In this document: piece after piece, positions 35,011-45,100 of the stretch | Numbering within the stretch: position 1 is the first letter of the stretch | Layout of the letters: every line of letters starts with the position of its first letter | Assembly (NCBI RefSeq): GCF_034058155.1 | Contig: NZ_CP139148.1 | Coordinates: forward strand, 1,736,001-1,800,000 | From: Flavobacterium sp. KACC 22761 | Lineage (GTDB): Bacteria > Bacteroidota > Bacteroidia > Flavobacteriales > Flavobacteriaceae | Length of the DNA: 64,000 bases | Reading direction: 5' to 3' | The notes under the pieces: model-generated | What the model saw: only the letters and a program-made list of their open reading frames with translations | Database searches by the model: none | What the model was told of the DNA's origin: nothing | Position numbers and translations under genes: made by a program

Positions 35011-38000
35011 TTATTCTACAACAATTTTCTTTGCCGAAGCCGCATCTTGGTTAATCAAGTATAAATAATAAACACCCCTTGGCAATCCAGATAAATCAAT
35101 TTTAGTATTAGATTCATTTGAATTTAATTGGAATGATTTTACCAATTTCCCAGTTGTATCATAAACAGTAACTTTTTCTACCGACACATTTTGAATGTTA
35201 ACTTCTCCTTTTGTTGGGTTCGGATAAACCACTGCTTTTCCAAAAACAGAATCTTCAAGACCAAGTGTACAAGTTTCTGAATAAGTTGTTTTAGTTTCTT
35301 TTATCTTAGACCAATTTGTGTTAGAATAAGCAACATCATCCACTTTGATACAAGTAAGACTTAAATTGTTTAAGAAGCTTGTATAGAGCGCAGCTGCTGT
35401 TTTCTTGCCGGTTTGAGTTGGTAAAATGAAGTTTTTATTATTACCATTTTTAACGTTAAGCGATACTAAAGGATTAAACTCAACAAAAATAAGTTCTAAT
35501 TGAGGATTATTAGAAATGTCTAAAGTTGTTAATTGATTATTACTCACATTTAATCTTTTTAACAATGGATTTTTGCTCAAATCTAATGTCGTCAATTTTG
35601 CATTATTGAAATATAGATTTTCCAATTTTGGATTTGATGTAACATCAAGCGCTGAAATATTAGTATAAATACAATTCAAATCTTTTAGATTTGGCAAGTT
35701 TGATACGTTTATTGTTGTCAAATTATTTTGACCGCAGTAAATTATCTCTATTTCAGGATTTGCAGAAAAATCAATACTTGTCAGTAAATTTTGATCGGCA
35801 ATTACGTAATGAACTTTTTTATTCTGAGACAAATCAATAGATGAGATTTTATTGTTGCTGAATGCAAGGTTAAATAATGCGGTATTTGCTGTCACATCTA
35901 AACTTGTCAACTTATTATTATTTAGCGAAAGTTTAGTCAGTAACGGATTTTTGCTGACATCAATTGAGGTCAAATTGTTGTTATCACAATCTAAATAAGT
36001 CAAAGCTGTAAAGTTTTCCAGACCAGATAAATCGGTAATATTAGAGTTTGATAAATCTAAAGAAGTGATCGAGCTAATATCGGAGGTAGCAATTTTTCCG
36101 TTAAGACCATCTTTATCAATTCCTAAATCAATTAATTTTTGTTCAAAATTAGTGTCTTTAAGTGTTGTGTAAGAGGTACAATCTAAGTTGTAATTTGCAG
36201 AGCTGTCTTTAAAGTTTTTCCAGTTTTGGTTGGAGTAAATTTCATCATCAACCTGAATACAGTTTAAATCTAAATTTTTAGTAAAGTTAGAATTGCTGTT
36301 AAAGTTTTTATTGTTCCCATTTTTCAGGTTAAGAGAAACTAATTTATTGCTGCTGCAATCAAGAGAAGCCAAACTTTTGTTTTGTGAAACATCCAGCGTC
36401 GCTAATTGATTTCCGCTGCAATTAAGAGTTTGTAAGCTAGTGAAACCTTTAATTCCTGTTAAGTCTTTGATGTTGCTAGCCAAGACATTTAAAGAAGTTA
36501 CATTTGAAATACTGCTATTTAAAACAGTTCCGTTTTTACCATCTTTGTCGATTCCTAAAGCAATTAATTTGTCTTCAAAAGCTGGATCCGGTATTGCAGT
36601 TACGGCAGTGCAATCTACAGTTGAATATGATGCTGTAGCATCTTTAAAAGTAGACCATTTTTCATTAGAATAAATGGCATTGTCAACAACAATACATTTA
36701 AGCAAAGGATTTTTCGAAAAGTTAATTACGTACGGTTCCAATTGCATCACGCCATTGTTTCCATTTTTTAAGTTTACATTGGTCAGCAACGGATTTTCGG
36801 AGCAGAGAATAGTTGCTAAATTCGTGTTTTTAGAAACATCCAAGCTTGTTAACTGGTTTCTTTCACACCATAATAATCGCAATTGTTTGTTATTTGAAAC
36901 ATCAATATCTGTTATTTGATTTGTTGAACAAGTAAAATATTGCAAATTAAGATTCTTTGAAACATCGATGGCTTTTAAACTATTATTAGATATAACTAAG
37001 TTTTCAAGAGCGACATTTTTAGAAAGATCAATCTCTGTTAAATTATTATAATTGGCAAGAAGATATTTTAAAGTCAAATTTTGGGAAACATCTAAGCGCG
37101 TCAACTTATTTGACATTACATTTAATGAATCTAATGCTTTGAAATTTTCTATTCCTGTAAGATCAGAAATATTGCTATAGTAAAGATTTAGTTCTTTTAC
37201 AGTAGAAATATTTGAAGTTAAAACTTTTCCATCTGTTGTGCCTGAATCTAAACCTAGAGAAATTAATTTTTCCTCAAAATTAACATCAGGAATTAAAGTA
37301 TATGTAGGTAAACAGTACAATGAAAATGAAGCTGTGGCATCTTTTTTTGATGACCAATTTGTATTTGCATAAGCTACATCATCTACCTTTATACAGGTTA
37401 AATCTGGATTGTTTTTTAGGTCTAAAGAAGAGTCTAAGATGGTGTTTTTTCCATTTCTTAAGTTTAATTCAACCAATTTATTGTTAGATACATCCAGAGT
37501 GATTAATGCTGTGTTTTTCGAAAGATCAAGATTAGTCAGCAAATTGTTTTTACCGTTCAGCGTAACCAATAAAGGGTTTTGCGAAAGATCAATTGAGGAT
37601 ATTTTGTTTTCAGCAAAATATAAACCCGTTAAAAGAGTATTTTGAGTTACATCTAAGGAAGTGAAGTTGTTTCCGAACGCATTTAAAACAGTTAATTGTT
37701 TGTTCTCGGAAACATTTATACTATTTAATCCCAAAATGTCGCAATTTAACTCTTCAAGTTTTTTATTTTGAGTTACATCAAGAGATGTTATTTTGTTTAA
37801 ACCGCATGATAAAATTGATAAATTTGGTTGGTTTGTTACATTTATGCTTGTTAGCATATTTCCGCGACAATCTATTTGAGTAAGATTGTTGTTAGTAAAA
37901 TCTATTTCAGTTAGTTTGTTATAATTACAACTTATTCCAGAAAGATTTTTGTTTTGAGATAAATCAAGTGACGTTATTTGATTTTGTGAAACGTTAAGAA

Positions 38001-41000
38001 CGCGCAGATTTGTGTTTTTGGATACATCTATGCTTGTTAGGTTGTTTTCATTAATTTCTAAAAATTCAAGCACTAGATTTTTACTTAGATCAACAGAAGT
38101 TATTTTATTTGTGTTGCAAGAAAAGTATTTTAAAGCTGTAAAGCCTGCAATTCCTGATATATCTGTAATATTACTATTAGCAATGTTAAGAGAAATGATG
38201 TTGTTAATGTCAGCATTAAAGACTCTTCCGTTTAGGCCATCTTTGTCAATCCCTAAAGCAATTAATTTTTTCTCAAAATTTACATCAGGTATTTGCGTAA
38301 ACATTGAAGCGCAGTTTGTATTATAAGTAGCTGTAGCGTCTTTTATACTCATCCATTTTGTGTTAGAATAAGCATCATTATCGACTTCAATACACAACAA
38401 ATTCGGGTTATTTCTAAAATCTGAAAAAGTTAGGTCTAAAATATCATTATGGCCGTTTTTTAAATTTAAGCTTTGAAGCTGATTATTTTGGCAAGCCAAT
38501 TCGGTTATTTTAGGGTTTTTTGAAATATCAAGAGAAACTAATTTGTTATCTAAACAATCCAGTAAATTCAATTGAGGATTTAATGATACATCTAAAGCAG
38601 CTAATTTATTGCCATGACACATTAATTGCTCTAATGCAATATTTTTTGAAACATCAAGAACGGCAATTTGATTGTAATGACAAATTATAGAAGTTAAAAG
38701 TGTGTTTTTTGATACATCTAAACTTGTCAACTTATTATTGTCACATGTAAGACCTGTTAAAGCAATATTATTATCAATAGTTAAGCTTGTTAATTTATTA
38801 CTGCTAACAGTTAAATTCTTTAGTTGTGTATTTTGAGATACATCTAAACTTCCTAATTGATTCCTCGCCACACTTAAGTTAGTCAGATTAGTGTTTTTTG
38901 AAACATTTAAAACGGTGAGTGTATTTAATCGACAATCAAGTGTTTGTAATAAAACGTTAGCACTAATATCTAAATTAGAAATTTTATTAGTACTGATATT
39001 TAAATCTTGTAATTGCGTATTTTGAGATAAATCTAAATTTGCTATCTGATTAGTAAAGACATTTAAATTCGTCAATTTACTATTAGCTGAAAGATTTAAA
39101 CTTGTGATTAGGTTTCGTGAGCAATCAAGAGATTCTAATAAAGTATTAGCACTAACATCTAAACTCGTCAGTTTATTATTTCCAACATTTAAATTTTTCA
39201 GTTTTGTATTTTGAGATAAATTTATGCTCGTTAATTGACTGTTGGATACATATAATCCGGTTAAGGATGTAAATTTTTCGATCCCTGTTAAGTCTGATAT
39301 CGGATAATCATAAAGACTTAAATCGGTTACTGAACTAATAGCTGAAGTCAAGACTTGACCGTCAGGAGTTCCAGTGTCAATTCCTTTAGCAATTAAAGTT
39401 TTTTCAAAATTGAGATCAGGAATTACAGTATAAAGAGTAGAAGGACATGAAGTTTCATTATAAGTAGCCGAAGCATCTTTTATACTAGACCAGTTTGTTG
39501 TTGAGTAAGCCGTGTTGTCTACTAGGATACATGCTAAATTAGGATTGTTGTTAAGCTTGGTTGAAGCCTTTTTTAAATTTGTATTATTTCCATTTTTTAG
39601 ATTAAGCGTATAAAGATTATTATCGTTACAAGTTAAATCAGTCAAAACGGTGTTTTTGGAAAAATCTAGATTGGTGATTTTATTTTTTGCGCAATATACT
39701 GCATCAAGTAAAGTATTTTTAGAAACATTCAGACTTACTAACTGATTTTGCTCACAGTTTAAAGTCATTAATGCGCTATTTTTACTAATATCAAGAGTTG
39801 TTAAAGAATTTGAGTAACACTCAAGATAATATAAAAGCGTGTTTTTAGAAAGATCTAAAGAAGTCAATTTGTTTTGACCACATTCTAACCCGCGTAACTG
39901 TAAATTACTAGAAACATCTAACGAAGAAATTTGATTGCTGAAACAATATAATTGTTCTAATGCTGAATTTTGCGAGACATTTAAAGCGGTCAATAAATTA
40001 CTTTGGCAATCCAATTCCTTTAATTTGCTATTCGCCGAAACATTTAAAACAGCTAGTTGATTGTTATATACCTGCAACACCTCTAGCTGCGGGTTTTGGG
40101 AAACATTTATATTGGTCAATTTATTATAGGAAGCATTTAAAACTTTCAAAGCAGCAAAATCTTGAATTCCGGTTAAGTCGGCGATAGAGCTTGATGAAAC
40201 ATTAAGCGATGAAACTTTTGAGATATCGAATGTCAGGACTTTTCCATTTTTTCCGTCTTTATCAATTCCAAGAGAAATCAATTTGTTTTCAAAATTTGAA
40301 TCGGGAATAGCAGTATAACCGTAACAATTAGTACTGAAAGATGCTGTAGCTTCTTTTAAGCTTAACCAATAACGATCAGAATAGGTTGGGTCGTCTACTT
40401 GAACACATTTTATAGCATAACTTCTTTTAATATCAAAAGTTGTAAAATTGATATTATTTCCATTTTTTACATTTAAAGAAATCAAAGAACTGGCATCGCT
40501 ACATTTGAAAGAAGTTAATTTTGGACAGTTCGAAATATCAATGCTTTTGATGCCTGTAGCAGAGCAGTCCAGACTAATCAAATTGATGTTTTTAGAAAGA
40601 TCTAAAGCGGTTAATGGACCATTACTAGAACAGTTTAAATTTTTTAATGCAGTATTGTTAGTTACATCTAAGCTTGTTATTTGGTTTATCGTACAAGAAA
40701 AATCTGTTAACAATATGTTTTTAGAAATATCAAGACTGGTAATTTTATTAGAAGTACAATAAAAAGTCTTTAATGCAGTATTGTTGGCAACATTTAAACT
40801 GGTCAATTGATTGCTTTGAATATCCAACCAATCTAATTTGGTATTCTTTGAGAGATCAATTGTTGTTAATTTATTGCTGTAAAGAGTTAAACTGGTCAAA
40901 GCCGTCAATTTTGTAACATCAAGTGAGGTAATGTAATTATCACTGCAGATAAGTTTTTCCAGACTAACAAAGTCTTGAATACCAGTTAAATCGGTAATTG

Positions 41001-41187
41001 AACTATTTTGAACCTCTAAAACTGTCAATTTAGAAATTTTAGAGGTAAGAACCAGTCCATCGACAGCACCAGAATCAATTCCTAAAGCGATTAATTTTTT
41101 TTCAAAATTAACATCAGGAATTGCAGTATACTGTGCATAAATAGAAAAGTTAGCCAATAAAAGCAACAAAAGTAGTTTTGTTTTCAT
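35011..41187 (-). CDS. giant leucine-rich-repeat surface protein with T9SS sorting domain (LRR2)
   Basis: A 2058-residue paralogue of LRR1. Its signal peptide (MKTKLLLLLLLANFSIYAQ) is nearly identical, but it has no CBM-like domain: module 1 starts at residue 20. Modules begin near residues 20, 292, 587, 964, 1296, 1529 and 1676, seven in all, with the same IPDxNFExKLI opener and CIxVDD cap. The repeats (for example NLTSLDVSKNTNL-type units) number several dozen. After residue 1967 it goes directly to a T9SS type A domain (VVYPNPTKGEVNIQN ... KIVVE). Exported by T9SS and anchored or released at the surface. Own terminator and own palindrome operator. Confidence 0.92.
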   Translation of the reverse strand: MKTKLLLLLLLANFSIYAQYTAIPDVNFEKKLIALGIDSGAVDGLVLTSKISKLTVLEVQNSSITDLTGIQDFVSLEKLICSDNYITSLDVTKLTALTSLTLYSNKLTTIDLSKNTKLDWLDIQSNQLTSLNVANNTALKTFYCTSNKITSLDISKNILLTDFSCTINQITSLDVTNNTALKNLNCSSNGPLTALDLSKNINLISLDCSATGIKSIDISNCPKLTSFKCSDASSLISLNVKNGNNINFTTFDIKRSYAIKCVQVDDPTYSDRYWLSLKEATASFSTNCYGYTAIPDSNFENKLISLGIDKDGKNGKVLTFDISKVSSLNVSSSSIADLTGIQDFAALKVLNASYNKLTNINVSQNPQLEVLQVYNNQLAVLNVSANSKLKELDCQSNLLTALNVSQNSALEQLYCFSNQISSLDVSSNLQLRGLECGQNKLTSLDLSKNTLLYYLECYSNSLTTLDISKNSALMTLNCEQNQLVSLNVSKNTLLDAVYCAKNKITNLDFSKNTVLTDLTCNDNNLYTLNLKNGNNTNLKKASTKLNNNPNLACILVDNTAYSTTNWSSIKDASATYNETSCPSTLYTVIPDLNFEKTLIAKGIDTGTPDGQVLTSAISSVTDLSLYDYPISDLTGIEKFTSLTGLYVSNSQLTSINLSQNTKLKNLNVGNNKLTSLDVSANTLLESLDCSRNLITSLNLSANSKLTNLNVFTNQIANLDLSQNTQLQDLNISTNKISNLDISANVLLQTLDCRLNTLTVLNVSKNTNLTNLSVARNQLGSLDVSQNTQLKNLTVSSNKLTSLTIDNNIALTGLTCDNNKLTSLDVSKNTLLTSIICHYNQIAVLDVSKNIALEQLMCHGNKLAALDVSLNPQLNLLDCLDNKLVSLDISKNPKITELACQNNQLQSLNLKNGHNDILDLTFSDFRNNPNLLCIEVDNDAYSNTKWMSIKDATATYNTNCASMFTQIPDVNFEKKLIALGIDKDGLNGRVFNADINNIISLNIANSNITDISGIAGFTALKYFSCNTNKITSVDLSKNLVLEFLEINENNLTSIDVSKNTNLRVLNVSQNQITSLDLSQNKNLSGISCNYNKLTEIDFTNNNLTQIDCRGNMLTSINVTNQPNLSILSCGLNKITSLDVTQNKKLEELNCDILGLNSINVSENKQLTVLNAFGNNFTSLDVTQNTLLTGLYFAENKISSIDLSQNPLLVTLNGKNNLLTNLDLSKNTALITLDVSNNKLVELNLRNGKNTILDSSLDLKNNPDLTCIKVDDVAYANTNWSSKKDATASFSLYCLPTYTLIPDVNFEEKLISLGLDSGTTDGKVLTSNISTVKELNLYYSNISDLTGIENFKALDSLNVMSNKLTRLDVSQNLTLKYLLANYNNLTEIDLSKNVALENLVISNNSLKAIDVSKNLNLQYFTCSTNQITDIDVSNNKQLRLLWCERNQLTSLDVSKNTNLATILCSENPLLTNVNLKNGNNGVMQLEPYVINFSKNPLLKCIVVDNAIYSNEKWSTFKDATASYSTVDCTAVTAIPDPAFEDKLIALGIDKDGKNGTVLNSSISNVTSLNVLASNIKDLTGIKGFTSLQTLNCSGNQLATLDVSQNKSLASLDCSSNKLVSLNLKNGNNKNFNSNSNFTKNLDLNCIQVDDEIYSNQNWKNFKDSSANYNLDCTSYTTLKDTNFEQKLIDLGIDKDGLNGKIATSDISSITSLDLSNSNITDLSGLENFTALTYLDCDNNNLTSIDVSKNPLLTKLSLNNNKLTSLDVTANTALFNLAFSNNKISSIDLSQNKKVHYVIADQNLLTSIDFSANPEIEIIYCGQNNLTTINVSNLPNLKDLNCIYTNISALDVTSNPKLENLYFNNAKLTTLDLSKNPLLKRLNVSNNQLTTLDISNNPQLELIFVEFNPLVSLNVKNGNNKNFILPTQTGKKTAAALYTSFLNNLSLTCIKVDDVAYSNTNWSKIKETKTTYSETCTLGLEDSVFGKAVVYPNPTKGEVNIQNVSVEKVTVYDTTGKLVKSFQLNSNESNTKIDLSGLPRGVYYLYLINQDAASAKKIVVE

Positions 41188-41241
41188 AGAATTGATTTAG
41201 GGATAAGTCGCGCAATGATAATTAATCCTTGAGAAAATTCC

Positions 41242-41257
41242 TTACGGAAACCCGTAA
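41242..41257 (-). promoter_or_regulatory. palindromic operator upstream of LRR2
   Basis: TTACGGAAACCCGTAA lies 54 bases upstream of the start codon. The flanking AAAATTCC is identical to LRR1. On the minus strand it is followed by GGAATTTT, 13 bases and TATCATTGCGC. Conservation of the palindrome and spacing, while the bases between differ, supports a functional site. Confidence 0.7.
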
Positions 41258-41459
41258 TTGCCTATTCTATTTTCAATTTAACTGCTTTTAAATTTTTATC
41301 AGATTAGTTTTAAGTATTTGATATAAAGTGTTTTTTGTTAGGTTTCTATTTCCTTAAAGTAAATTTAAATAATCATAAGACAGTGTTAATGGTTAGTTTT
41401 TTGTAACAAAAAGTCCTAATTTAGGCCCATCTTTTAACTTTAACGATATATTTACTTAC

Positions 41460-43094
41460 ATGAGTCATATAAAACCATTAAAATTATCTGCTTTTGCTTT
41501 ATTGGTTTTAGCAGGATGTGGCACTACTTTACAGGCACAATCTGCTGCTTCTAAAGAATTTATTAAAGCACCTTTGGCTGTTGTGAAAAAAGCTCCAGTC
41601 ACTGACAATGAATTAAAAAGATGGAGTCACCTGGACTTGGTAAAAGATTCTATCCCAGGAATGAGTGTTGATAGGGCTTACGCCGAATTATTACAAGGAA
41701 AAACAGGCCAGAAAGTAATCGTTGGGATTGTAGATTCTGGCATTGATATCGAGCACGAAGATTTGCAAGGAATGATTTGGACAAATCCAAAAGAAATTCC
41801 AGGCAACGGAATCGATGATGACAAAAACGGATTTATTGATGACGTTCACGGTTGGAATTTCCTAGGAAATGCAGTGCACGAAAATCTTGAATTGACGCGT
41901 ATCGTGAAAAAAGGCGATGACGGTTCTGCTCAATACAAAGTTGCTTTGGCAGAATACAATGATAAGTACGATGAAGCTTTAAAAAATAAACAACAAGTAG
42001 ATGCGTTATTAAATATTCACAATACTATAAAAAAAGAGTTAGGAAAAACAACCTATAAACTTGAAGATTTAAGTACAATTAAATCAGCTGACCCCAAAGT
42101 TCTATATTGTAAAGACGCAATGACTCAAATTTTCACAAATGCTGGTCCCACTTTTGATCCAGAAGCTGATTTTGAAGAGTATAGAGAACAAGTTTACGAT
42201 GAGCTGAACTACAATTTAAATAAAGAGTACGACGGAAGAAAAATTGTAGGCGACAATCCGGATGACATCAAAAACAATCATTATGGAAACAATATTGTTT
42301 TTGGTCCAGATAAAGAAAAAGCATTACACGGAACTCACGTTGCTGGAATTATTGGACAAGTCCGTGGCAATAATTTAGGAGGAGACGGAATCACAAACAA
42401 TGTTGAAATCTTGACTGTAAGAGCAGTTCCAGACGGAGACGAATATGATAAAGATATCGCGCTTGCTATTCGCTATGCAGTTGACAACGGAGCAAAAGTA
42501 ATCAACGGAAGTTTTGGAAAAAGCTTTTCACCACATAAAGACTGGGTTTATGACGCGTTGAAATATGCAGCCAAAAAAGATGTTTTGATCGTACACGCAG
42601 CAGGTAATGACGGATATAATATTGATGAAACAAAAAACATCAATTACCCAAATGATTCTAAAGACAATGTAAACGAGTTTACAAACAACGTAATCACGGT
42701 TGGCGCAATCAACAAACAATATGGCGAAAATGTAGTGGCAGGATTTTCAAATTTCGGAAAAATAAATGTTGACGTTTTTGCTCCAGGAGAAGAAATTTAT
42801 GCAACAGTTCCAAACAATAAATACAAATATCTGCAAGGAACTTCAATGGCATCGCCAAATGTTGCTGGTGTAGCGGCATTGATTCGTTCGTATTATCCAA
42901 AATTGAAAGCAGTTCAGGTGAAACAAATTTTAATGGATTCTGGAGTGGCGCTTCCTGCAAAAGTAGTTTTGGGTGAAAATGAAGAAACAGGTGAAAAGCC
43001 AGCAGCAGTTTCATCAACAGAATCATCTCGAACAGCTAAAATGGTAAATGCTTACAATGCATTGCTTATGGCCGAAAAAATGTCTAAAAAATAA
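41460..43094 (+). CDS. S8 family subtilisin-like serine peptidase
   Basis: A 544-residue secreted protease. The N-terminus has a lipobox-like VLAGCGTTL, so it may be a lipoprotein. The catalytic triad is Asp in VGIVDSGIDIEH (near residue 92), His in HGTHVAGIIG (near 293) and Ser in GTSMASPNVAGVAAL (near 462). About 190 residues separate Asp and His, far more than in subtilisin, because of a charged helical insertion. No T9SS sorting tail is visible. It is divergent from LRR2, and an M1 peptidase follows. Confidence 0.93.
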   Translation: MSHIKPLKLSAFALLVLAGCGTTLQAQSAASKEFIKAPLAVVKKAPVTDNELKRWSHLDLVKDSIPGMSVDRAYAELLQGKTGQKVIVGIVDSGIDIEHEDLQGMIWTNPKEIPGNGIDDDKNGFIDDVHGWNFLGNAVHENLELTRIVKKGDDGSAQYKVALAEYNDKYDEALKNKQQVDALLNIHNTIKKELGKTTYKLEDLSTIKSADPKVLYCKDAMTQIFTNAGPTFDPEADFEEYREQVYDELNYNLNKEYDGRKIVGDNPDDIKNNHYGNNIVFGPDKEKALHGTHVAGIIGQVRGNNLGGDGITNNVEILTVRAVPDGDEYDKDIALAIRYAVDNGAKVINGSFGKSFSPHKDWVYDALKYAAKKDVLIVHAAGNDGYNIDETKNINYPNDSKDNVNEFTNNVITVGAINKQYGENVVAGFSNFGKINVDVFAPGEEIYATVPNNKYKYLQGTSMASPNVAGVAALIRSYYPKLKAVQVKQILMDSGVALPAKVVLGENEETGEKPAAVSSTESSRTAKMVNAYNALLMAEKMSKK

Positions 43095-43116
43095 TCAAAC
43101 AGAATATATTAATCCG

Positions 43117-43144
43117 ATGGAAGGGCGGCGGCTCTTCCATTTTT
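43117..43144 (+). terminator. terminator-like hairpin after the S8 peptidase gene
   Basis: ATGGAAG and CTTCCAT pair around a GC-rich loop and are followed by TTTT. It is short, so readthrough into the M1 peptidase gene is likely. Confidence 0.55.
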
Positions 43145-43156
43145 ATTAAAATAACC

Positions 43157-45037
43157 ATGCGAAAAATTGTATTATTATCCTTTCTGAGTTTGGGTCTAAA
43201 CTCTGCCTTTGCCCAAAGCGCTCCATATTGGCAGCAACACGTCGATTATAAAATGGAAGTATCGATGGATGTAAAAACCTATCAATACAAAGGAAAACAA
43301 GAATTAGTTTATACAAACAATTCTCCTGATACTTTAAGAAAAGTTTTCTATCATTTATATCCAAATGCTTTTCAGCCAGGAAGCGAAATGGATGCACGTT
43401 TGCATTCTATAAAAGATCCAGATGCAAGAATGGTGAATAAAGTTAAAGATGCTGAAGGAAAAGAAATCAAACAAAGCCGAATTGAAACTTTAAAACCAAA
43501 TGAAATCGGGTTCTTGAAAATCAGCAATTTTAAACAAGATGGAGTTGCTGCTCAAACCAGACTTTCATCTACAATTTTAGAAGTGACTTTGGCGAAACCA
43601 ATTTTGCCAGGTTCAAAAACTACTTTCACCTTAGATTTTGACGGACAAGTTCCAGTTCAAATTCGTCGTTCTGGACGAAATAATAAAGAAGGAGTTGAGC
43701 TTTCGATGTCACAATGGTATCCAAAATTAGCCGAATTCGATTTTGAAGGATGGCACGCCGATCCATACGTTGCGAGAGAATTTCACGGCGTTTGGGGAGA
43801 TTTTGACGTAAAAATTACAATTGATAAAGAGTATACAATCGGAGGTTCAGGGTATTTACAAGACAAAAATTCAATCGGACATGGTTATGAAGATGCTGGC
43901 GTAACAGTAACGTATCCTAAAAAAGCAAAGACGTTGACTTGGCATTTTATTGCGCCAAATGTTCACGATTTTACTTGGGCAGCTGATAAAGCGTACACAC
44001 ATGATATCGTAAAAGGACCAAACGATGTTGATTTGCATTTCTTTTACAAAAACGACGAAAAAACAACTGCAAACTGGAAACAACTTGAGCCTTTAATGGT
44101 TAAAGTTATGGACTACTACAACCACAGAGTTGGGCAATATCCTTATAAACAATATTCATTTATTCAAGGTGGCGACGGCGGAATGGAATACGCAATGTGT
44201 ACTTTGATGCTTGGAAGCGGAACACTTGAAGGAATTTTAGGAACGGCAACGCACGAATTAGGTCACTCGTGGTTCCAACATATTTTGGCTTCAAACGAAT
44301 CAAAACACCCTTGGATGGATGAAGGTTTTACAACTTACATCGAAGACAGTGCTTTGAACGAATTAAAAGGAGATAAAAAAGAAGTAAATCCTTTTGAAGG
44401 AAATTATAAAGCTTATTACAGTTTAGTAAATTCTGGCAAAGAACAGCCACAAACTACGCATGGTGACCGTTATGATGAAAATCGTCCGTACAGTATTTCA
44501 TCTTATGTAAAAGGAAGTATTTTCCTTTCGCAATTGGAATATGTAATTGGAAAAGAAAACGTTGACAAAACTTTAAAAAGATATTACAACGATTTTAAAT
44601 TCAAACATCCAACTCCAAATGATATCAAAAGATCGGCAGAAAGAGTTTCTGGTGCAGAATTAGATTGGTATTTAGTGGATTGGGCACAAACAGCAAACAC
44701 AATTGATTACGGAATCAAAGACGTTGCTGATAATGCTGGAAAAACAACAGTTACTTTGGAAAGAATTGGAAGAATGCCAATGCCAATTGATTTAAAAGTG
44801 GATTATACAGATGGAACTTCTGAAACATTCTACATTCCATTGAGAATGATGAATTTCATTAAACCGAATCCAAATCCAAACCAAAAAAGAACTGTTTTAG
44901 AGGATTGGGCTTGGGCGCAATCAAACTACAGTTTTACAATTGACAAAAACAAAACGGCAATCAAAAAAATCACTATCGATCCAAGCGGATTAATGGCTGA
45001 TATTAAGCAAACAAATAATGTTTTTGAAGTAAAATAA
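43157..45037 (+). CDS. M1 family zinc aminopeptidase
   Basis: A 626-residue exported gluzincin. After the signal peptide (LSLGLNSAFAQ) comes the N-terminal beta domain, then the exopeptidase motif variant GGDGGMEYAMC near residue 345, the zinc motif THELGHSWFQH near 367 and the third ligand in DEGFTTYIE near 391. The C-terminal region has the proton-donor Tyr region ISSYVKGSIFLSQLEYV. It removes N-terminal residues from peptides in the periplasm, likely feeding on peptides produced by proteases such as the S8 enzyme upstream. Confidence 0.93.
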   Translation: MRKIVLLSFLSLGLNSAFAQSAPYWQQHVDYKMEVSMDVKTYQYKGKQELVYTNNSPDTLRKVFYHLYPNAFQPGSEMDARLHSIKDPDARMVNKVKDAEGKEIKQSRIETLKPNEIGFLKISNFKQDGVAAQTRLSSTILEVTLAKPILPGSKTTFTLDFDGQVPVQIRRSGRNNKEGVELSMSQWYPKLAEFDFEGWHADPYVAREFHGVWGDFDVKITIDKEYTIGGSGYLQDKNSIGHGYEDAGVTVTYPKKAKTLTWHFIAPNVHDFTWAADKAYTHDIVKGPNDVDLHFFYKNDEKTTANWKQLEPLMVKVMDYYNHRVGQYPYKQYSFIQGGDGGMEYAMCTLMLGSGTLEGILGTATHELGHSWFQHILASNESKHPWMDEGFTTYIEDSALNELKGDKKEVNPFEGNYKAYYSLVNSGKEQPQTTHGDRYDENRPYSISSYVKGSIFLSQLEYVIGKENVDKTLKRYYNDFKFKHPTPNDIKRSAERVSGAELDWYLVDWAQTANTIDYGIKDVADNAGKTTVTLERIGRMPMPIDLKVDYTDGTSETFYIPLRMMNFIKPNPNPNQKRTVLEDWAWAQSNYSFTIDKNKTAIKKITIDPSGLMADIKQTNNVFEVK

Positions 45038-45054
45038 TCTTCAAATTAGAATAT

Positions 45055-45090
45055 AAAAAATCCCGTTTAGAATTTCTAAACGGGATTTTT
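45055..45090 (+). terminator. intrinsic terminator of the M1 peptidase gene
   Basis: Stem AATCCCGTTTAG/CTAAACGGGATT with a 5-base loop and a T run, 17 bases after the stop codon. Confidence 0.88.
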
Positions 45091-45100
45091 GTTTTTAATT

